NCBI RefSeq assembly: GCF_016890225.1
Contig: NZ_JAFELM010000030.1
Coordinates: forward strand, 124,001 to 188,000
Direction: 5' to 3'
Length of the DNA: 64,000 nt
Origin: Bacillus suaedaesalsae
GTDB taxonomy: Bacteria > Bacillota > Bacilli > Bacillales > SA4
Positions within the stretch are counted from its first letter, which is position 1. Each line of letters opens with the position of its first letter. A model generated the notes under the pieces. The model was not told the origin of the DNA and ran no database searches. It saw only the letters and a list, made by a program, of their open reading frames with translations. Below, piece by piece: positions 51,792 through 61,661 of this stretch. A program made the position numbers and the translations under genes.

Positions 51792-53609
51792 TTACGACAG
51801 CATTGATTCAAGTTGAGTCAGTCTTGCTTCGAATACGGATAGTGCATCTTGTATCGGTGCTTGTGACGTCATATCGACTCCTGCTTGCTTTAATATTTCA
51901 ATTGGATAGTTAGAGCTACCAGCTTTTAAAAACTCCATATAACGGCTTACAGCAGGTTCTCCTTCTTGTAATAGTTGCTTAGATAATGCTGTTGCAGCAC
52001 TAAAGCCTGTTGCATACTGGTATACGTAATAATTCATATAAAAGTGTGGAATTCTTGCCCATTCATATTGTGATACTTCTGATAAAACTACATCTGGTCC
52101 ATAATATTTAGTTTGTAGCTTTCTATATTCATTGCATAAGAACTCTGGTGTAAGTGCAACACCGTTTTGTTCAGCAATGTGAATGGAATGTTCGAATTCC
52201 GCAAACATTGTCTGTCTGAACACTGTTCCAACAAAGCCTTGAAGATAATAGTTTAAAATGTATAGTTGCTTTCTTTCATCACTTGTATTTTTTAATAAGT
52301 AATCCGTTAATAATGCTTCATTCGTCGTGGAGGCAACTTCCGCCACGAAAATTGAGTATCGCCCGTATGAATATGGCTGTGACGTTTGAGTTAAATACCG
52401 ATGAACATTATGACCAAGCTCATGTGTTAATGTATACACATTTCGGATATTGTCTTGCCAATTTAATAATATGTATGGCTTTGCCCCATAAGCTCCTGTC
52501 GAATATGCCCCACTTCTCTTCCCTTTGTTTTCCAGAACATCTATATGCCTGTTATCATACACCGATTGAATTCGAGCTTGATAGTCTTCCCCAAACGGAG
52601 CTAAAGATTGTAAAACAATCTCTTTTGCCTCCTCATAGGATATATTCATTTGGACATCTTCAATGATTGAAGGTGAAAGGTCATATAAATGAATGGAATC
52701 TAACTTTAATGCTTTCTTTTTCAAATCATAAAAACGATACAATAAAGAAAGATTGTTTGACACTGTATCAATTAACTGATCATATACCTTCTCAGGAATG
52801 TTATTAGGATATAAAGCAGCTTCTCTAGCCGATTGATATTTACGAACAGTTGCTACAAAATTTGATTTCTTAACCTGACCATTTAGTAAACTTGCAAATG
52901 TATGGACATGTTGTTTGTATGTTGTTCCTACAGCTTCATATGCTTCTTTTCGTATTTTTCGATCTGAATTTTCTAATAGACTTCCATATCGACCGTGAGA
53001 GATTTGAATTTCATTTCCGTTTTCATCTAAAATGGTTGGGAACTTAATGTCTGCATTGTTTAGCATGCCATATGAAGTAGAAGAACTACCTGCAACTTCT
53101 AAAATTTGTGCTAATAATGCCTCTTCCTCAGAGGAACGAACATGTGGCTTCATCCTCGTTAATTCATCAAACATATGACGATACTCATTTATCTCTTCAC
53201 TTTCATTTAGAAAGACTTCGAGCTTATCTTGTGGTATTTCTAATAACTCGGGAGTCATAAACGAAATCTCAGATTGTACCTTTGCATATAAAGAAGAGGC
53301 TCTCTCATTCATGCCTTGATAAAACGTATTGGTTGTATCTTCATCATTCCTCATATGAGCATACGTATAAAGCTGACCCATCTTGGTCAATATTTCATCG
53401 TGTAGAGTTAACGCTGCTATTAAGTTTGCAGATGAACTAGACAATTTTCCTTTGTATAAACGTATTTTAGGTAACAAGTCTTGAACAACACGAAACATTT
53501 CCTCCCACTTATCATTCGTTTCAAACATATCCTCTAATTCCCATGTTAAGTTTGTAGGTATTTCACTACGATTTGGTAATTCCTTACCTTTCGAATTGCT
53601 TGTCATCAC
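51792..53609 (-). CDS. pepF: Oligoendopeptidase F (copy 2)
   Basis: A paralogue of 47770-49587, also 605 residues and colinear throughout. The zinc motif is 'TLTHELGHNVHRYLT' (HELGH), and 'FVAEVASTTNE' and 'IPHFYMNYYVYQYATG' are conserved. The two differ substantially in the N-terminal half, so this is not a recent duplication. The GTG at 53609 follows GGGGGA, with an ATG in the next codon. It is separated from coiA upstream by only 14 bases and may be cotranscribed with it. Confidence 0.93.
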   Translation of the reverse strand: MMTSNSKGKELPNRSEIPTNLTWELEDMFETNDKWEEMFRVVQDLLPKIRLYKGKLSSSSANLIAALTLHDEILTKMGQLYTYAHMRNDEDTTNTFYQGMNERASSLYAKVQSEISFMTPELLEIPQDKLEVFLNESEEINEYRHMFDELTRMKPHVRSSEEEALLAQILEVAGSSSTSYGMLNNADIKFPTILDENGNEIQISHGRYGSLLENSDRKIRKEAYEAVGTTYKQHVHTFASLLNGQVKKSNFVATVRKYQSAREAALYPNNIPEKVYDQLIDTVSNNLSLLYRFYDLKKKALKLDSIHLYDLSPSIIEDVQMNISYEEAKEIVLQSLAPFGEDYQARIQSVYDNRHIDVLENKGKRSGAYSTGAYGAKPYILLNWQDNIRNVYTLTHELGHNVHRYLTQTSQPYSYGRYSIFVAEVASTTNEALLTDYLLKNTSDERKQLYILNYYLQGFVGTVFRQTMFAEFEHSIHIAEQNGVALTPEFLCNEYRKLQTKYYGPDVVLSEVSQYEWARIPHFYMNYYVYQYATGFSAATALSKQLLQEGEPAVSRYMEFLKAGSSNYPIEILKQAGVDMTSQAPIQDALSVFEARLTQLESMLS

Positions 53610-53623
53610 ATGTCCCCCATTTA

Positions 53624-54856
53624 CTATTTTTTCCTTTCATAAATACTTCGAGATACGAAATCATAATCCTTTATTTTTTTGCTCAATGCCTTCAGCTTCT
53701 CTTCATCAGATTGTAGTGCTTCCTCTATGTTTATAGGAAACTGAACATTTCTTCGTTTTATAAATGTGGACTTGTTTTTACAGGATAAAATCCCGAGTGT
53801 CACAAGACTATTCAAATATTCCATTATCGCAAAAGAGTAATGAGAGTTCTCAATAAAAGGTAAGTGCCGAATGATAAAATGATCTCCCTTTGCTCTCTTA
53901 TTAAAATATTCATACGCTTCATTATAGGAAAATGAAAATGATATATCCATATTTCCGATAAAATCTATTAAAATCCAAGCTTGCCAAATAATTGCCGGAG
54001 TTTGAATCCAAAACATTGAGGGTAAAGGGATACCAACTTCAGAAGGGAGTAACGATGGATATATTTTCTTTTGATATAAAAATAAAAGGAGTTTTCTAGT
54101 TTGAGGAGATTTGGTATTTGCTGAAGTTAGCCTCCAGTTTCTCTTTACATGTAACCACTCTAATGCAAAAGAGTTGCTAAGTTCCATTTTGTTAATATGG
54201 TTTGTAATGAAGTATGCGTTTGGGGTTTGAATATCAAAATTTGCATACACAGTGTTTCCATGAAGTGGGATTATGTTATGTAGGAAGAGGAATCGTTCAG
54301 TTTGTGAACAGTAATAAAGGAGTGTTGGCCTTGAATGAAGTATTTTGACAAACTGCCAATCAAACGAGGTGATAGAAAATCGATTTTGACTAATTCGTTT
54401 TAAACGATTGGCTCCTAAAATCCAAAGAACTTTATAGTGATGACGTAAGTAATTGTCATTTCGCTCTTGAAAGCGTCCTTTTTCAATTGTAGCGCATTGG
54501 TATTCAATCATATATCGTTGATTCTTAATTTCTACATATAGATCAGGGCGTTGCTTCATTTGTGAAAAATACGGTTCTATAATAGGTGAATAACCTTGAC
54601 GAACGAACCAATCATAAAGTTGTAATTTCCCTTTTAAATGATACTGAGACTCTCCTTCAGAAAAAGAATCACATATTGTTTTACTCATGTGAGCAAAATG
54701 AGGAATTTTCATTGTTCCAATTTTCATTTGTACTCGTTGTTTACAGCTCGGACAATGAAAGAATTCTTCATCATTTCTTAAACTAAAGAGAGCCTCTCTT
54801 GACCAGTTACTCGTTAATGAAATAACTTCACCCTTTGAGTTTTGGGCAACTAACAT
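53624..54856 (-). CDS. coiA: Competence protein CoiA-like
   Basis: The 410-residue protein has an N-terminal zinc-finger-like segment 'EEFFHCPSCKQRVQMKIGTM' with 'KIPHFAHMSK' (C-x2-C and H-x2-H), then a nuclease-like core 'HLKGKLQLYDWFVRQGY', 'RPDLYVEIKNQRYMIEYQCA' (the E-x-Q / D motif) and 'HYKVLWILGANRL'. This matches CoiA (YjbF), which acts in processing DNA during transformation. ATG 54856 has AAAGGAG; the 12 extra residues upstream lie before it. The mecA-cls-coiA-pepF order agrees with related genomes. Confidence 0.85.
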   Translation of the reverse strand: MLVAQNSKGEVISLTSNWSREALFSLRNDEEFFHCPSCKQRVQMKIGTMKIPHFAHMSKTICDSFSEGESQYHLKGKLQLYDWFVRQGYSPIIEPYFSQMKQRPDLYVEIKNQRYMIEYQCATIEKGRFQERNDNYLRHHYKVLWILGANRLKRISQNRFSITSFDWQFVKILHSRPTLLYYCSQTERFLFLHNIIPLHGNTVYANFDIQTPNAYFITNHINKMELSNSFALEWLHVKRNWRLTSANTKSPQTRKLLLFLYQKKIYPSLLPSEVGIPLPSMFWIQTPAIIWQAWILIDFIGNMDISFSFSYNEAYEYFNKRAKGDHFIIRHLPFIENSHYSFAIMEYLNSLVTLGILSCKNKSTFIKRRNVQFPINIEEALQSDEEKLKALSKKIKDYDFVSRSIYERKK

Positions 54857-54891
54857 TTCATTCACTCCTTTATAAACATTATATATAATCA

Positions 54892-54921
54892 CGCAGTCAC
54901 GCTACATTAGGTGACTGCGCA
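54892..54921 (-). terminator. Possible terminator after cls
   Basis: GCAGTCAC / GTGACTGC with a 10-base loop lies immediately after the cls stop. The T-run is missing, so efficiency is uncertain. Confidence 0.5.
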
Positions 54922-54923
54922 GC

Positions 54924-56435
54924 TCATAGCAATGGTGAAAGAAGTCTGGATAATGACTCAAATAATCGTTGTCGCAATGGACGTTTTGAAAAAGTTCCAT
55001 AATCTATCTCTGTAGATTGAGCCAAATCTTCTTGAAAATCTAGAACTAAAGATTTAATACTGTGAGATTGGTATAAATATGCATTTACCTCAAAGTTTAA
55101 ATGAAAACTTCTCATATCTAAGTTTGATGTTCCGATTGAAGCAAGGTCATCATCAATAATTAAGAATTTACTATGCATAAAGCCCTTTTCATATTCGTAA
55201 ACCCTTACACCTGCTTCAAGAAGTTCAGGAAAGTATGATCTTGAAGCATAAAAAACAATTTTTTTATCTGGACGCTTTGGAATAATTATTTTCACATCTA
55301 TTCCTGCAAGGGAGGCAATCTTTAATGCAGACAATATATCTACATCTGGTATTAAATATGGAGTTGCAATCGAAATTGATTTTTTCGCAGAAGCAATCAT
55401 TTCAAAGAATATATTCTTTATGACTTCCCACTCATTATCTGGTCCCCCTGAAATAAGTTGTACTCCGCCATTTCCTTCTGTGTCAACATAGGAAGGAGAT
55501 AAGTAATTGGTCGTTAGCATTGTTTCTCCGGTCATATAATACCAATCTTGCAAAAAGATTAATTGAAGGCTACGAACAGCTTCACCGTGTATGTACAGGT
55601 GGGTATCACGCCAAAATCCAAAATGTTCATTTCTTCCTAAATATTCATCACCAATATTTAGACCACCAACAAAACCCTTTTTACCATCCACCACAATAAT
55701 TTTACGATGATTTCTAAAGTTAACTTTATGATTTAGAAAAGCTAGTCTTACAGGTGAAAAAGGAACAATTTCCACTCCAGCTTGGATCAAGTCTTGAATA
55801 AATTCTTTTGAAAGTTTCCAGCTACCAACAGCATCATACAAAAATCGAACCTCTACTCCACTCATAGCTTTTTCAATTAAGATATCCTTTATCTCACATC
55901 CGATTTTGTCATCCCTTACAATATAATACTCAAGATGAATATGATTATTTGCTTCCTTCAATACTTCTAGAATTTTAGAAAAGGTCCCATCACCATTTGT
56001 GAGTACCTCAGAATATGTCTTTGAAGAAACAGGGCTTTTTCCTAACCTTTGAGCCAATCGATATAATCTTATCTGATGTTCATCGATATAATGAGGAATT
56101 TTCTGTGTATGAAATCGTGTTCCTTCAATCTTCAAGAATGTTCTCTCATCTATCATCGCTTTTTCTTGGAATAACTTATTTTTTCTCACGTTTCTTCCAA
56201 ACAATATATAAAAAATAAAACCCACAATCGGAAATACTCCTAAAACAATTAACCATGTAATCGTTTTAGTAGGATGACGATTTTCAAGGAAAATAACAAA
56301 CCCTGTTAATACAGCAAGAATTGAAAAGATGACACTTAATATACCAAGAAATTGCTGGCCAATTACCGTTTGAAGTCCGTATAATAATAGGATTGCAAAT
56401 GTAATAAATAACATTACCTGAATGATTTTTTTCAT
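54924..56435 (-). CDS. cls: Cardiolipin synthase
   Basis: It joins two phosphatidylglycerols to cardiolipin at the membrane. Two N-terminal helices ('VMLFITFAILLLYGLQTV', 'ITWLIVLGVFPIVGFIFYIL') precede two phospholipase D motifs: 'HRKIIVVDGKKGFVGG' near residue 230 and 'HSKFLIIDDDLASIGTSN' near 413. The 503 residues are standard. ATG 56435 has AAAGGGGG; an in-frame upstream ATG precedes that site. It lies between mecA and coiA. Confidence 0.92.
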   Translation of the reverse strand: MKKIIQVMLFITFAILLLYGLQTVIGQQFLGILSVIFSILAVLTGFVIFLENRHPTKTITWLIVLGVFPIVGFIFYILFGRNVRKNKLFQEKAMIDERTFLKIEGTRFHTQKIPHYIDEHQIRLYRLAQRLGKSPVSSKTYSEVLTNGDGTFSKILEVLKEANNHIHLEYYIVRDDKIGCEIKDILIEKAMSGVEVRFLYDAVGSWKLSKEFIQDLIQAGVEIVPFSPVRLAFLNHKVNFRNHRKIIVVDGKKGFVGGLNIGDEYLGRNEHFGFWRDTHLYIHGEAVRSLQLIFLQDWYYMTGETMLTTNYLSPSYVDTEGNGGVQLISGGPDNEWEVIKNIFFEMIASAKKSISIATPYLIPDVDILSALKIASLAGIDVKIIIPKRPDKKIVFYASRSYFPELLEAGVRVYEYEKGFMHSKFLIIDDDLASIGTSNLDMRSFHLNFEVNAYLYQSHSIKSLVLDFQEDLAQSTEIDYGTFSKRPLRQRLFESLSRLLSPLL

Positions 56436-56473
56436 AATATTTGTCCCCCTTTCATACACAACGTGAGTAAAAA

Positions 56474-56498
56474 ACCGATTCCTTATTGGAATCGGTTA
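56474..56498 (-). terminator. Terminator after mecA
   Basis: AACCGATTCC / GGAATCGGTT with a 5-base loop, followed on the minus strand by TTTTTACTC. It overlaps the mecA stop. Confidence 0.8.
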
Positions 56499-57179
56499 AG
56501 GGTTTAATTGAAAATGATGACTGATCACAGTTAATGCTTCTTCTTTAATAATCTCTTTTCCGTACTCCTCTAATCGATGGATTGTAAGTTGACTTTCAAT
56601 GCCATATTCTAATAATAAACTTAATGTATTATCCAATTGTTCTTCTTCAATATCTTCAGGGAATTCTACATAAAGATAATAGTTGTTTTCAAATAAGAGT
56701 AATCGATTGTTACAAGATTTTAATTGATTACGATGACTTAATGATATAACATCTTCAAAATCTTGAAAGCGAATAAGGAACTGTAATGACTCATCCTCTA
56801 TTTCGTCCAGTATTTCATCAGTTTCTTTTTGCTTTGTTTGGAAATGTTGATCAAGTAACGACTCTATTTTATCATCTACTGGGAGATCAATTGTTTTGTC
56901 ATCGGCTAAGGAGAGTTCAAATTTTTGGCCATCCATCGAAAGTTGTGCCTTTGTAACTACAACCTCTATTCCTTTTTCCATCGCTTGAACTTGAATCCAT
57001 AATGGGCCTTCAACAGAAAACTCCTCTTGATGGTGAACCTCATCCATCATTTCCCAGAAAAGTTCTTCACTTCTTTCGCGGTTATACCAAATTTCTTCCC
57101 GATCAAAACCACGCTCTTCGATATCACCATAGGTCATATAAAATTTTACAGTATGTTCATTTATGCGCTCAATTTCCAT
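56496..57179 (-). CDS. mecA: Adaptor protein MecA
   Basis: The ClpC adaptor targets ComK for degradation and controls competence. The N-terminal 'MEIERINEHTVKFYMTYGDI' and 'FDREEIWYNRERSEELFWEM' are characteristic. A Glu/Asp-rich linker follows (residues 100-130) and then the ClpC-binding C-terminal domain. ATG 57179 has GGGAGAGGTG; the 26 extra residues of the longer frame do not match the family. The 227 residues are close to B. subtilis MecA. Confidence 0.93.
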   Translation of the reverse strand: MEIERINEHTVKFYMTYGDIEERGFDREEIWYNRERSEELFWEMMDEVHHQEEFSVEGPLWIQVQAMEKGIEVVVTKAQLSMDGQKFELSLADDKTIDLPVDDKIESLLDQHFQTKQKETDEILDEIEDESLQFLIRFQDFEDVISLSHRNQLKSCNNRLLLFENNYYLYVEFPEDIEEEQLDNTLSLLLEYGIESQLTIHRLEEYGKEIIKEEALTVISHHFQLNP

Positions 57180-57679
57180 CTTCACCTCTCCCTTCTCATT
57201 TAATCTACTGAAGGGACTTATTACCCCCAGAGCGGAGTGTACTATCATAGTACCCATTTTTCTATTTATTAAATCGTATCATACAAGCTTTATTGAATCG
57301 ACTAAAGAGAATCGAAAAATCGAAATGTAAAAACTTGACCTATTACTTATATTTTATGACAAATAATAAATTTAGGGAAATAAAAACGCCTATTTTTCAA
57401 AAATCAAACGTTCGCCTATTTTTTTGTGAGATTACTATCTCTCTTATCTAAATATATCGGTATTATGCTACACAAATATCTATAAAATCCAAAATACTAA
57501 CTTCATTCTATTTCCCCTAAAGAAATATCTATAGCTTGACAGGTTGCCTATTTAACCGTATATTGAGAAAGTTAAAATAATAGAGACTTCGCCTTGTCAC
57601 ACATAGTCATATCAATCTATTAGTAATCTGAAATTATGTTTGACAAAGCCTACTAAAAAAGAATAAGGGTGTATGGAAA
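57180..57679. other. 500-base intergenic region between mecA and yjbE
   Basis: The two genes diverge across this AT-rich gap, so both promoters should lie here. Near 57537-57570 TTGACA...TATATTGAGA gives a plausible SigA-type -35 for the plus strand. I looked for a yybP-ykoY manganese riboswitch before the TerC gene and did not recognise its conserved parts. Confidence 0.4.
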
Positions 57680-58339
57680 GTGGATTTAGAATTTCTAACA
57701 GCATTACTCATCATTATAGGAATTGATATTGTATTAGGTGGAGATAATGCCATTGTTATTGCACTGGCCAGTCGTAATTTACCAGAATCAAAACGAAATA
57801 AAGCAATATTCTTGGGAACAGGATTAGCTATTGTTATTCGCGTTTTATTAACGATTCTTGCAGTCTATCTATTAAAGATTCCTTTCCTTCAGTTAGTTGG
57901 AGGAATTCTACTGATTGTGATCGCATATAAACTATTAGTCGACAATGAAGATGATATGAATATTAATGCAGGTGTTACGTTATCTGCTGCTGTGAAAACA
58001 ATTGTATTTGCGGATATTGTCATGGGCTTCGATAACGTTATTGCAGTTGCTGGTGCAGCTCAAGGGAACATTTTATTAGTCGTAATCGGGTTACTTGTTT
58101 CAATCCCAATCATTATTTGGGGAAGTAAGTTAATTTTAATGTTAATGGAACGTTTCTCAGCTCTTGTATATGTCGGTGCAGGTATTTTAGCTTTTACAGC
58201 TGGTAAAATGATGACACATGAATCAAGATTAACCGGCTTCTTTGATACGTATGCTTCACTTCAGTATATCCTTCCTATCTCTACAGTTATACTCGTGTTA
58301 GCAGCAGGATACGTAAAAAACAAAATAGCTAAAGCATAA
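57680..58339 (+). CDS. yjbE: TerC-family integral membrane protein YjbE
   Basis: The 219-residue protein has seven membrane helices with the metal-site motifs 'IDIVLGGDNAIVIALASR' and 'ADIVMGFDNVIAVAGAAQG'. TerC proteins handle metal ions, often manganese, at the membrane. The GTG start follows AAGGGTG. It converges with spxA and matches B. subtilis YjbE by position. Confidence 0.9.
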   Translation: MDLEFLTALLIIIGIDIVLGGDNAIVIALASRNLPESKRNKAIFLGTGLAIVIRVLLTILAVYLLKIPFLQLVGGILLIVIAYKLLVDNEDDMNINAGVTLSAAVKTIVFADIVMGFDNVIAVAGAAQGNILLVVIGLLVSIPIIIWGSKLILMLMERFSALVYVGAGILAFTAGKMMTHESRLTGFFDTYASLQYILPISTVILVLAAGYVKNKIAKA

Positions 58340-58341
58340 AA

Positions 58342-58380
58342 AAACTTCTACAACTATAATTAGTTGTAGAAGTTTTTTTT
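58342..58380. terminator. Bidirectional terminator between yjbE and spxA
   Basis: AAACTTCTACAACTA-taat-TAGTTGTAGAAGTTT, a 15-bp perfect stem with A and T runs. Confidence 0.9.
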
Positions 58381-58774
58381 AGTTTACAAGGCGTTGAGCT
58401 TCACGTAGTTGATACGTACGAACTTTTCTCGGTAGAAATCTTCTAATCTCATCCTCATTGTATCCAACTTGTAATCTCTTCTGATCAATGATGATAGGTC
58501 TTCGTAACAGACCTGGATGATCTTGGATTAGCGTATATAGTTGTTGTAGTGGTAAAGATTCCACGTTAACATTAAGCTTTTGAAAGATTTTTGAACGTGT
58601 AGAAATAATTTCATCTGTTCCATCTTCTGTCATTCGCAAGATTTCTTTAATCTCTTCGATAGAAAGTGGCTCTGACATAATATTTCTTTCTGTATAAGGT
58701 ATTTCATGCTCTTCTAACCATGACTTCGCTTTGCGACATGATGTACAACTTGGTGATGTATATAATGTAACCAT
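58379..58774 (-). CDS. spxA: Transcriptional regulator Spx
   Basis: An ArsC-family protein that binds the RNA polymerase alpha C-terminal domain and directs the disulfide-stress response. The redox switch is '[10 protein letters not shown]' (Cys10, Cys13). '[11 protein letters not shown]' and '[18 protein letters not shown]' match Spx exactly in pattern. The 131 residues are standard. The ATG has AAAGGAG. Spx is degraded by ClpXP with YjbH as adaptor, and the yjbH gene at 46581-47441 is interrupted here. Confidence 0.95.
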   Translation of the reverse strand: MVTLYTSPSCTSCRKAKSWLEEHEIPYTERNIMSEPLSIEEIKEILRMTEDGTDEIISTRSKIFQKLNVNVESLPLQQLYTLIQDHPGLLRRPIIIDQKRLQVGYNEDEIRRFLPRKVRTYQLREAQRLVN

Positions 58775-59150
58775 CTATACTTCACTCCTTTATTTATGAT
58801 AAGCAACATGTAATTGATAATGATATTCATACTTATTTTAAAATAATTACTAAGTAGAAATATATATTTATTATATACGAAATTTCAAAATAAGAATAGA
58901 GTTATTTCTTGACTTTTTTTGACTTTTTAGTGAAGTAAAATCATACCTCCTTTTGGTCAAACTACTATGTATACTTATTAGTACGTTTTATATGTACAAA
59001 AAGTTTCACCTTTTTTAAATATTTTCCCGAAAATAATATTTTTGAAACATTTTTCTTTTCATCACTTATTTACCTTTTCAAATGAGGAGACATTGTCTAA
59101 AATAGAATTATAGTAGCAATTTTGTTTCTAACTCATGTAGGAGGTACATA
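58775..59150. other. 376-base divergent intergenic region upstream of spxA
   Basis: This AT-rich gap between spxA and the 63-residue membrane protein gene must carry the spxA promoters. In B. subtilis spxA is read from several sigma factors. I see TTGACTTTTT (about 58912) and other AT-rich blocks but no promoter I would assign with confidence. Confidence 0.35.
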
Positions 59151-59342
59151 ATGGCACAATACTTTATTGATTTCACGTTAGTCTCCTTATTAATCATCGG
59201 ACTTACTGCCATTTTAGGCGTATTATTAAATGGAATTGGTGAGAGATTTTTTGGTCGAGGAAAAGCAGGCTTTGAATCTGTCCATCATTCTACACACACA
59301 CAACTTGGCTGGAATAATGTTGGTGGGAAAAAGAAGAAGTAA
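59151..59342 (+). CDS. Small membrane protein, 63 aa
   Basis: The ATG has AGGAGGT. One long helix 'LVSLLIIGLTAILGVLLNGI' is followed by a basic and aromatic tail 'ERFFGRGKAGFESVHHSTHT' ending in lysines. I do not recognise it beyond a general small Bacillus membrane protein. A strong terminator follows directly, so it is a single-gene unit. Confidence 0.7.
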   Translation: MAQYFIDFTLVSLLIIGLTAILGVLLNGIGERFFGRGKAGFESVHHSTHTQLGWNNVGGKKKK

Positions 59343-59371
59343 AAAAATGCATCGATATCGATGCATTTTTT
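59342..59371. terminator. Bidirectional terminator after the 63-aa gene
   Basis: AAAAAATGCATCGAT / ATCGATGCATTTTTT is a 30-base perfect palindrome with T-runs on both sides. Confidence 0.85.
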
Positions 59372-60574
59372 TTACTTTAACGGCGTATAATCCACATTCC
59401 GTGTATAACTATTTCCTGCGTTCCATAGCAAGAACTCTGAAATCCCTTGCTCATTTAGCGCTCTTATTTGAGCTTCTACCTCTTCTTTTCCGTAACTTTT
59501 ATAATTTCCTTTACCTAAGTAAACTGCAGTAAAATCCTGAAGCCATGGCCTTGAAATTGGGGGGCTATTTAGCTTCTTTAACCGTGCACTCTCTACCTTA
59601 CTATATTCTGAAACTAGGCGATAAGGCTCTAAATCAGGCTTATGTATGCCAAAATAAGAAGTCCAATGACTTGGATAGATCATCGATGAGATTACGTCTA
59701 CATTTTCAGAAATCTTTGAGAAGTTCTGTCCAATTCCTGGTGCTTCTGGAATGGTAGCTGCATAACCAAAAATATCTACAGAAACCTTTACATTATAGGG
59801 TTTTAATTGTTCTCTCGCATACTGAACGAAATCTGAAACAGCTTGAACTCTTGCTTGAACAGGATCTAATCCTTTATCCTTATACACTCCCATACTATAA
59901 GAGAGCTTTCGGTCCATTCTTTCAAATCCTTCTGGAAATCTAACGTAGTCAAATTGTATTTCCTGAAAACCTAACTTTGCAGCATCAATTGCAATTTGAA
60001 CATTATAATCCCACACTTCCTTTAGGAATGGATTCACAAATGAATCTCCAATTCCATTACTCCATACGTGATCATTTTCTATAAATGATAAGTCTGGTTT
60101 TGACTTTGCTAATATGGTGTCTTTAAATACAACAATTCTGGCGATAGGGTATATTTGATGTTTTTCAAATATTTTCATATTATATTCGACATTTTGAATA
60201 TATGGCTTACTAATAGAAGTATACGGTGATGATTCGTTTGGTGTGTATGTAATATTTCCAACATCATCTTTTATGTCGATTACCATTGCATTTAGATCAG
60301 AACTATTAACTAACTGCAGTAATGAATTGATTTTTCCATCCTTAAACGATCCAGCACTAACATATATACCTCTTACAGCTTCTGGATATTGAAAAGTAAA
60401 ACCTGAATCAAAAACAAATCTCGTCATATTCGCAGGTAATGTCTTATTAACAAGACTTATCTTTCGAACTTTATGATCGTTTATTTCAATACTTTCATTC
60501 GCACGTATAGTAGTAGAGAGTAACATTGTAGAAGCAATTGTAAGAATAGCAATTTTAAGAGTGTTTACATTCAT
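59372..60574 (-). CDS. Secreted glycoside hydrolase-like protein (DUF4015/GHL13 type), 400 aa
   Basis: A signal peptide covers residues 1-25 ('LKIAILTIASTMLLSTTIRA'). The mature part is a TIM-barrel-like domain with 'RGIYVSAGSFKDGKINSLLQ', 'LNAMVIDIKDDVGNITY', 'QEIQFDYVRFPEGFERMD', 'VSVDIFGYAATIPEAPGIGQ' and 'EFLLWNAGNSY'. This is the putative glycosyl hydrolase family DUF4015; the D-x-R-x-P segment is its hallmark. The substrate is unknown, probably a cell wall or surface polysaccharide. The ATG has AAAGGAGAG. Confidence 0.82.
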   Translation of the reverse strand: MNVNTLKIAILTIASTMLLSTTIRANESIEINDHKVRKISLVNKTLPANMTRFVFDSGFTFQYPEAVRGIYVSAGSFKDGKINSLLQLVNSSDLNAMVIDIKDDVGNITYTPNESSPYTSISKPYIQNVEYNMKIFEKHQIYPIARIVVFKDTILAKSKPDLSFIENDHVWSNGIGDSFVNPFLKEVWDYNVQIAIDAAKLGFQEIQFDYVRFPEGFERMDRKLSYSMGVYKDKGLDPVQARVQAVSDFVQYAREQLKPYNVKVSVDIFGYAATIPEAPGIGQNFSKISENVDVISSMIYPSHWTSYFGIHKPDLEPYRLVSEYSKVESARLKKLNSPPISRPWLQDFTAVYLGKGNYKSYGKEEVEAQIRALNEQGISEFLLWNAGNSYTRNVDYTPLK

Positions 60575-60691
60575 GATTACTCTCCTTTCATTTTTAAGTA
60601 TTTATTATTATTATTATATAGCTATTCATTTTTCCTTACGTATATATTTAAATGTTAATCATTGTTATTTTTAAAAGATAACACCATAAAA

Positions 60692-60722
60692 AAGCAATTG
60701 GCTCATATGAACCAATTGCTTC
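60692..60722 (-). terminator. Terminator after oppF
   Basis: AAGCAATTGG / CCAATTGCTT with a 10-base loop; on the minus strand TTTTTTATGG follows. It ends the opp operon transcript. Confidence 0.8.
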
Positions 60723-60725
60723 TTA

Positions 60726-61661
60726 TTATTTATTGCTTTTCGCAACGTATTGCTTATATTCAGATTCAGAGCAATACACAAAATGTCCAGGAGTGATTTC
60801 ACGCATTGTTGGCTCTTCATCTTCATAATTGTGGATATCAGGATTGTACATAATACGTTTTCTCGTTTTTTCTGTGTCTGGATCCGGAAGTGGAATCGCA
60901 GATAGTAAAGAACGAGTGTATGGATGAATTGGATTTGCATATAGTTCATCACTAGTAGCAAGCTCCACAATTTTCCCTCTGTACATAACTCCGATACGGT
61001 CACTGATATACTTAACCATAGATAGGTCATGGGCGATGAAAAGGTATGTTAATCCTTTCTCTTTTTGAAGTTTCTTCAGTAGGTTAACAACCTGTGCCTG
61101 AATCGAAACATCAAGTGCAGAAATAGGCTCATCGGCAATGATAAAGTCAGGGTCTACCGCTAACGCACGTGCTATACCGATACGTTGACGTTGTCCACCT
61201 GAGAATTCATGCGGATAGCGGTTAGCATGTTCTTTGTTAAGACCTACAGTCTCTAAAAGTTCATAAACCTTTTCCATACGTTCTTTACTGTTTTTCGCAA
61301 GACCGTGGATATCAATACCTTCAGCAATAATATCTGCAACAGTCATACGTGGGTTTAAGGATGCATATGGATCTTGGAAAATCATTTGCATTTTGCGATT
61401 GAATTTCTTCAACTCTGCCTTTGACTTCTTACCGTGAACATTTTCACCTTCGTAAAGAACTTCTCCACCTGAAGCATCATATAGACGGATGATGGTTCTA
61501 CCAGTCGTTGATTTACCACAACCAGACTCACCTACTAGTCCAAATGTTTCTCCTTTAAAGATGTCAAAAGAGATTCCATCAACTGCTCTTAGAATATTGT
61601 TCTTCCCTAATTTAAAGTGCTGTTCAAGGTTGTTAATCTCTAGTAATTTTTCATTACTCAT
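60726..61661 (-). CDS. oppF: Oligopeptide ABC transporter ATP-binding protein OppF
   Basis: The ABC ATPase has Walker A 'GLVGESGCGKSTTGRTIIRL', the Q-loop region 'MIFQDPYASLNPRMTV', the signature 'FSGGQRQRIGIARAL', Walker B 'FIIADEPISALDVS', and a C-terminal OppD/F-type Cys-containing tail. ATG 61661 sits eight bases into the end of oppD; a GTG at 61670 overlaps the GAAGGTG site. It is the last gene of the operon. Confidence 0.93.
   Translation of the reverse strand: MSNEKLLEINNLEQHFKLGKNNILRAVDGISFDIFKGETFGLVGESGCGKSTTGRTIIRLYDASGGEVLYEGENVHGKKSKAELKKFNRKMQMIFQDPYASLNPRMTVADIIAEGIDIHGLAKNSKERMEKVYELLETVGLNKEHANRYPHEFSGGQRQRIGIARALAVDPDFIIADEPISALDVSIQAQVVNLLKKLQKEKGLTYLFIAHDLSMVKYISDRIGVMYRGKIVELATSDELYANPIHPYTRSLLSAIPLPDPDTEKTRKRIMYNPDIHNYEDEEPTMREITPGHFVYCSESEYKQYVAKSNK

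Noticed and set aside
57180-57679. yybP-ykoY manganese riboswitch before the TerC gene
   Set aside because: I could not find the conserved bulge and loop sequences; only AT-rich sequence is seen.
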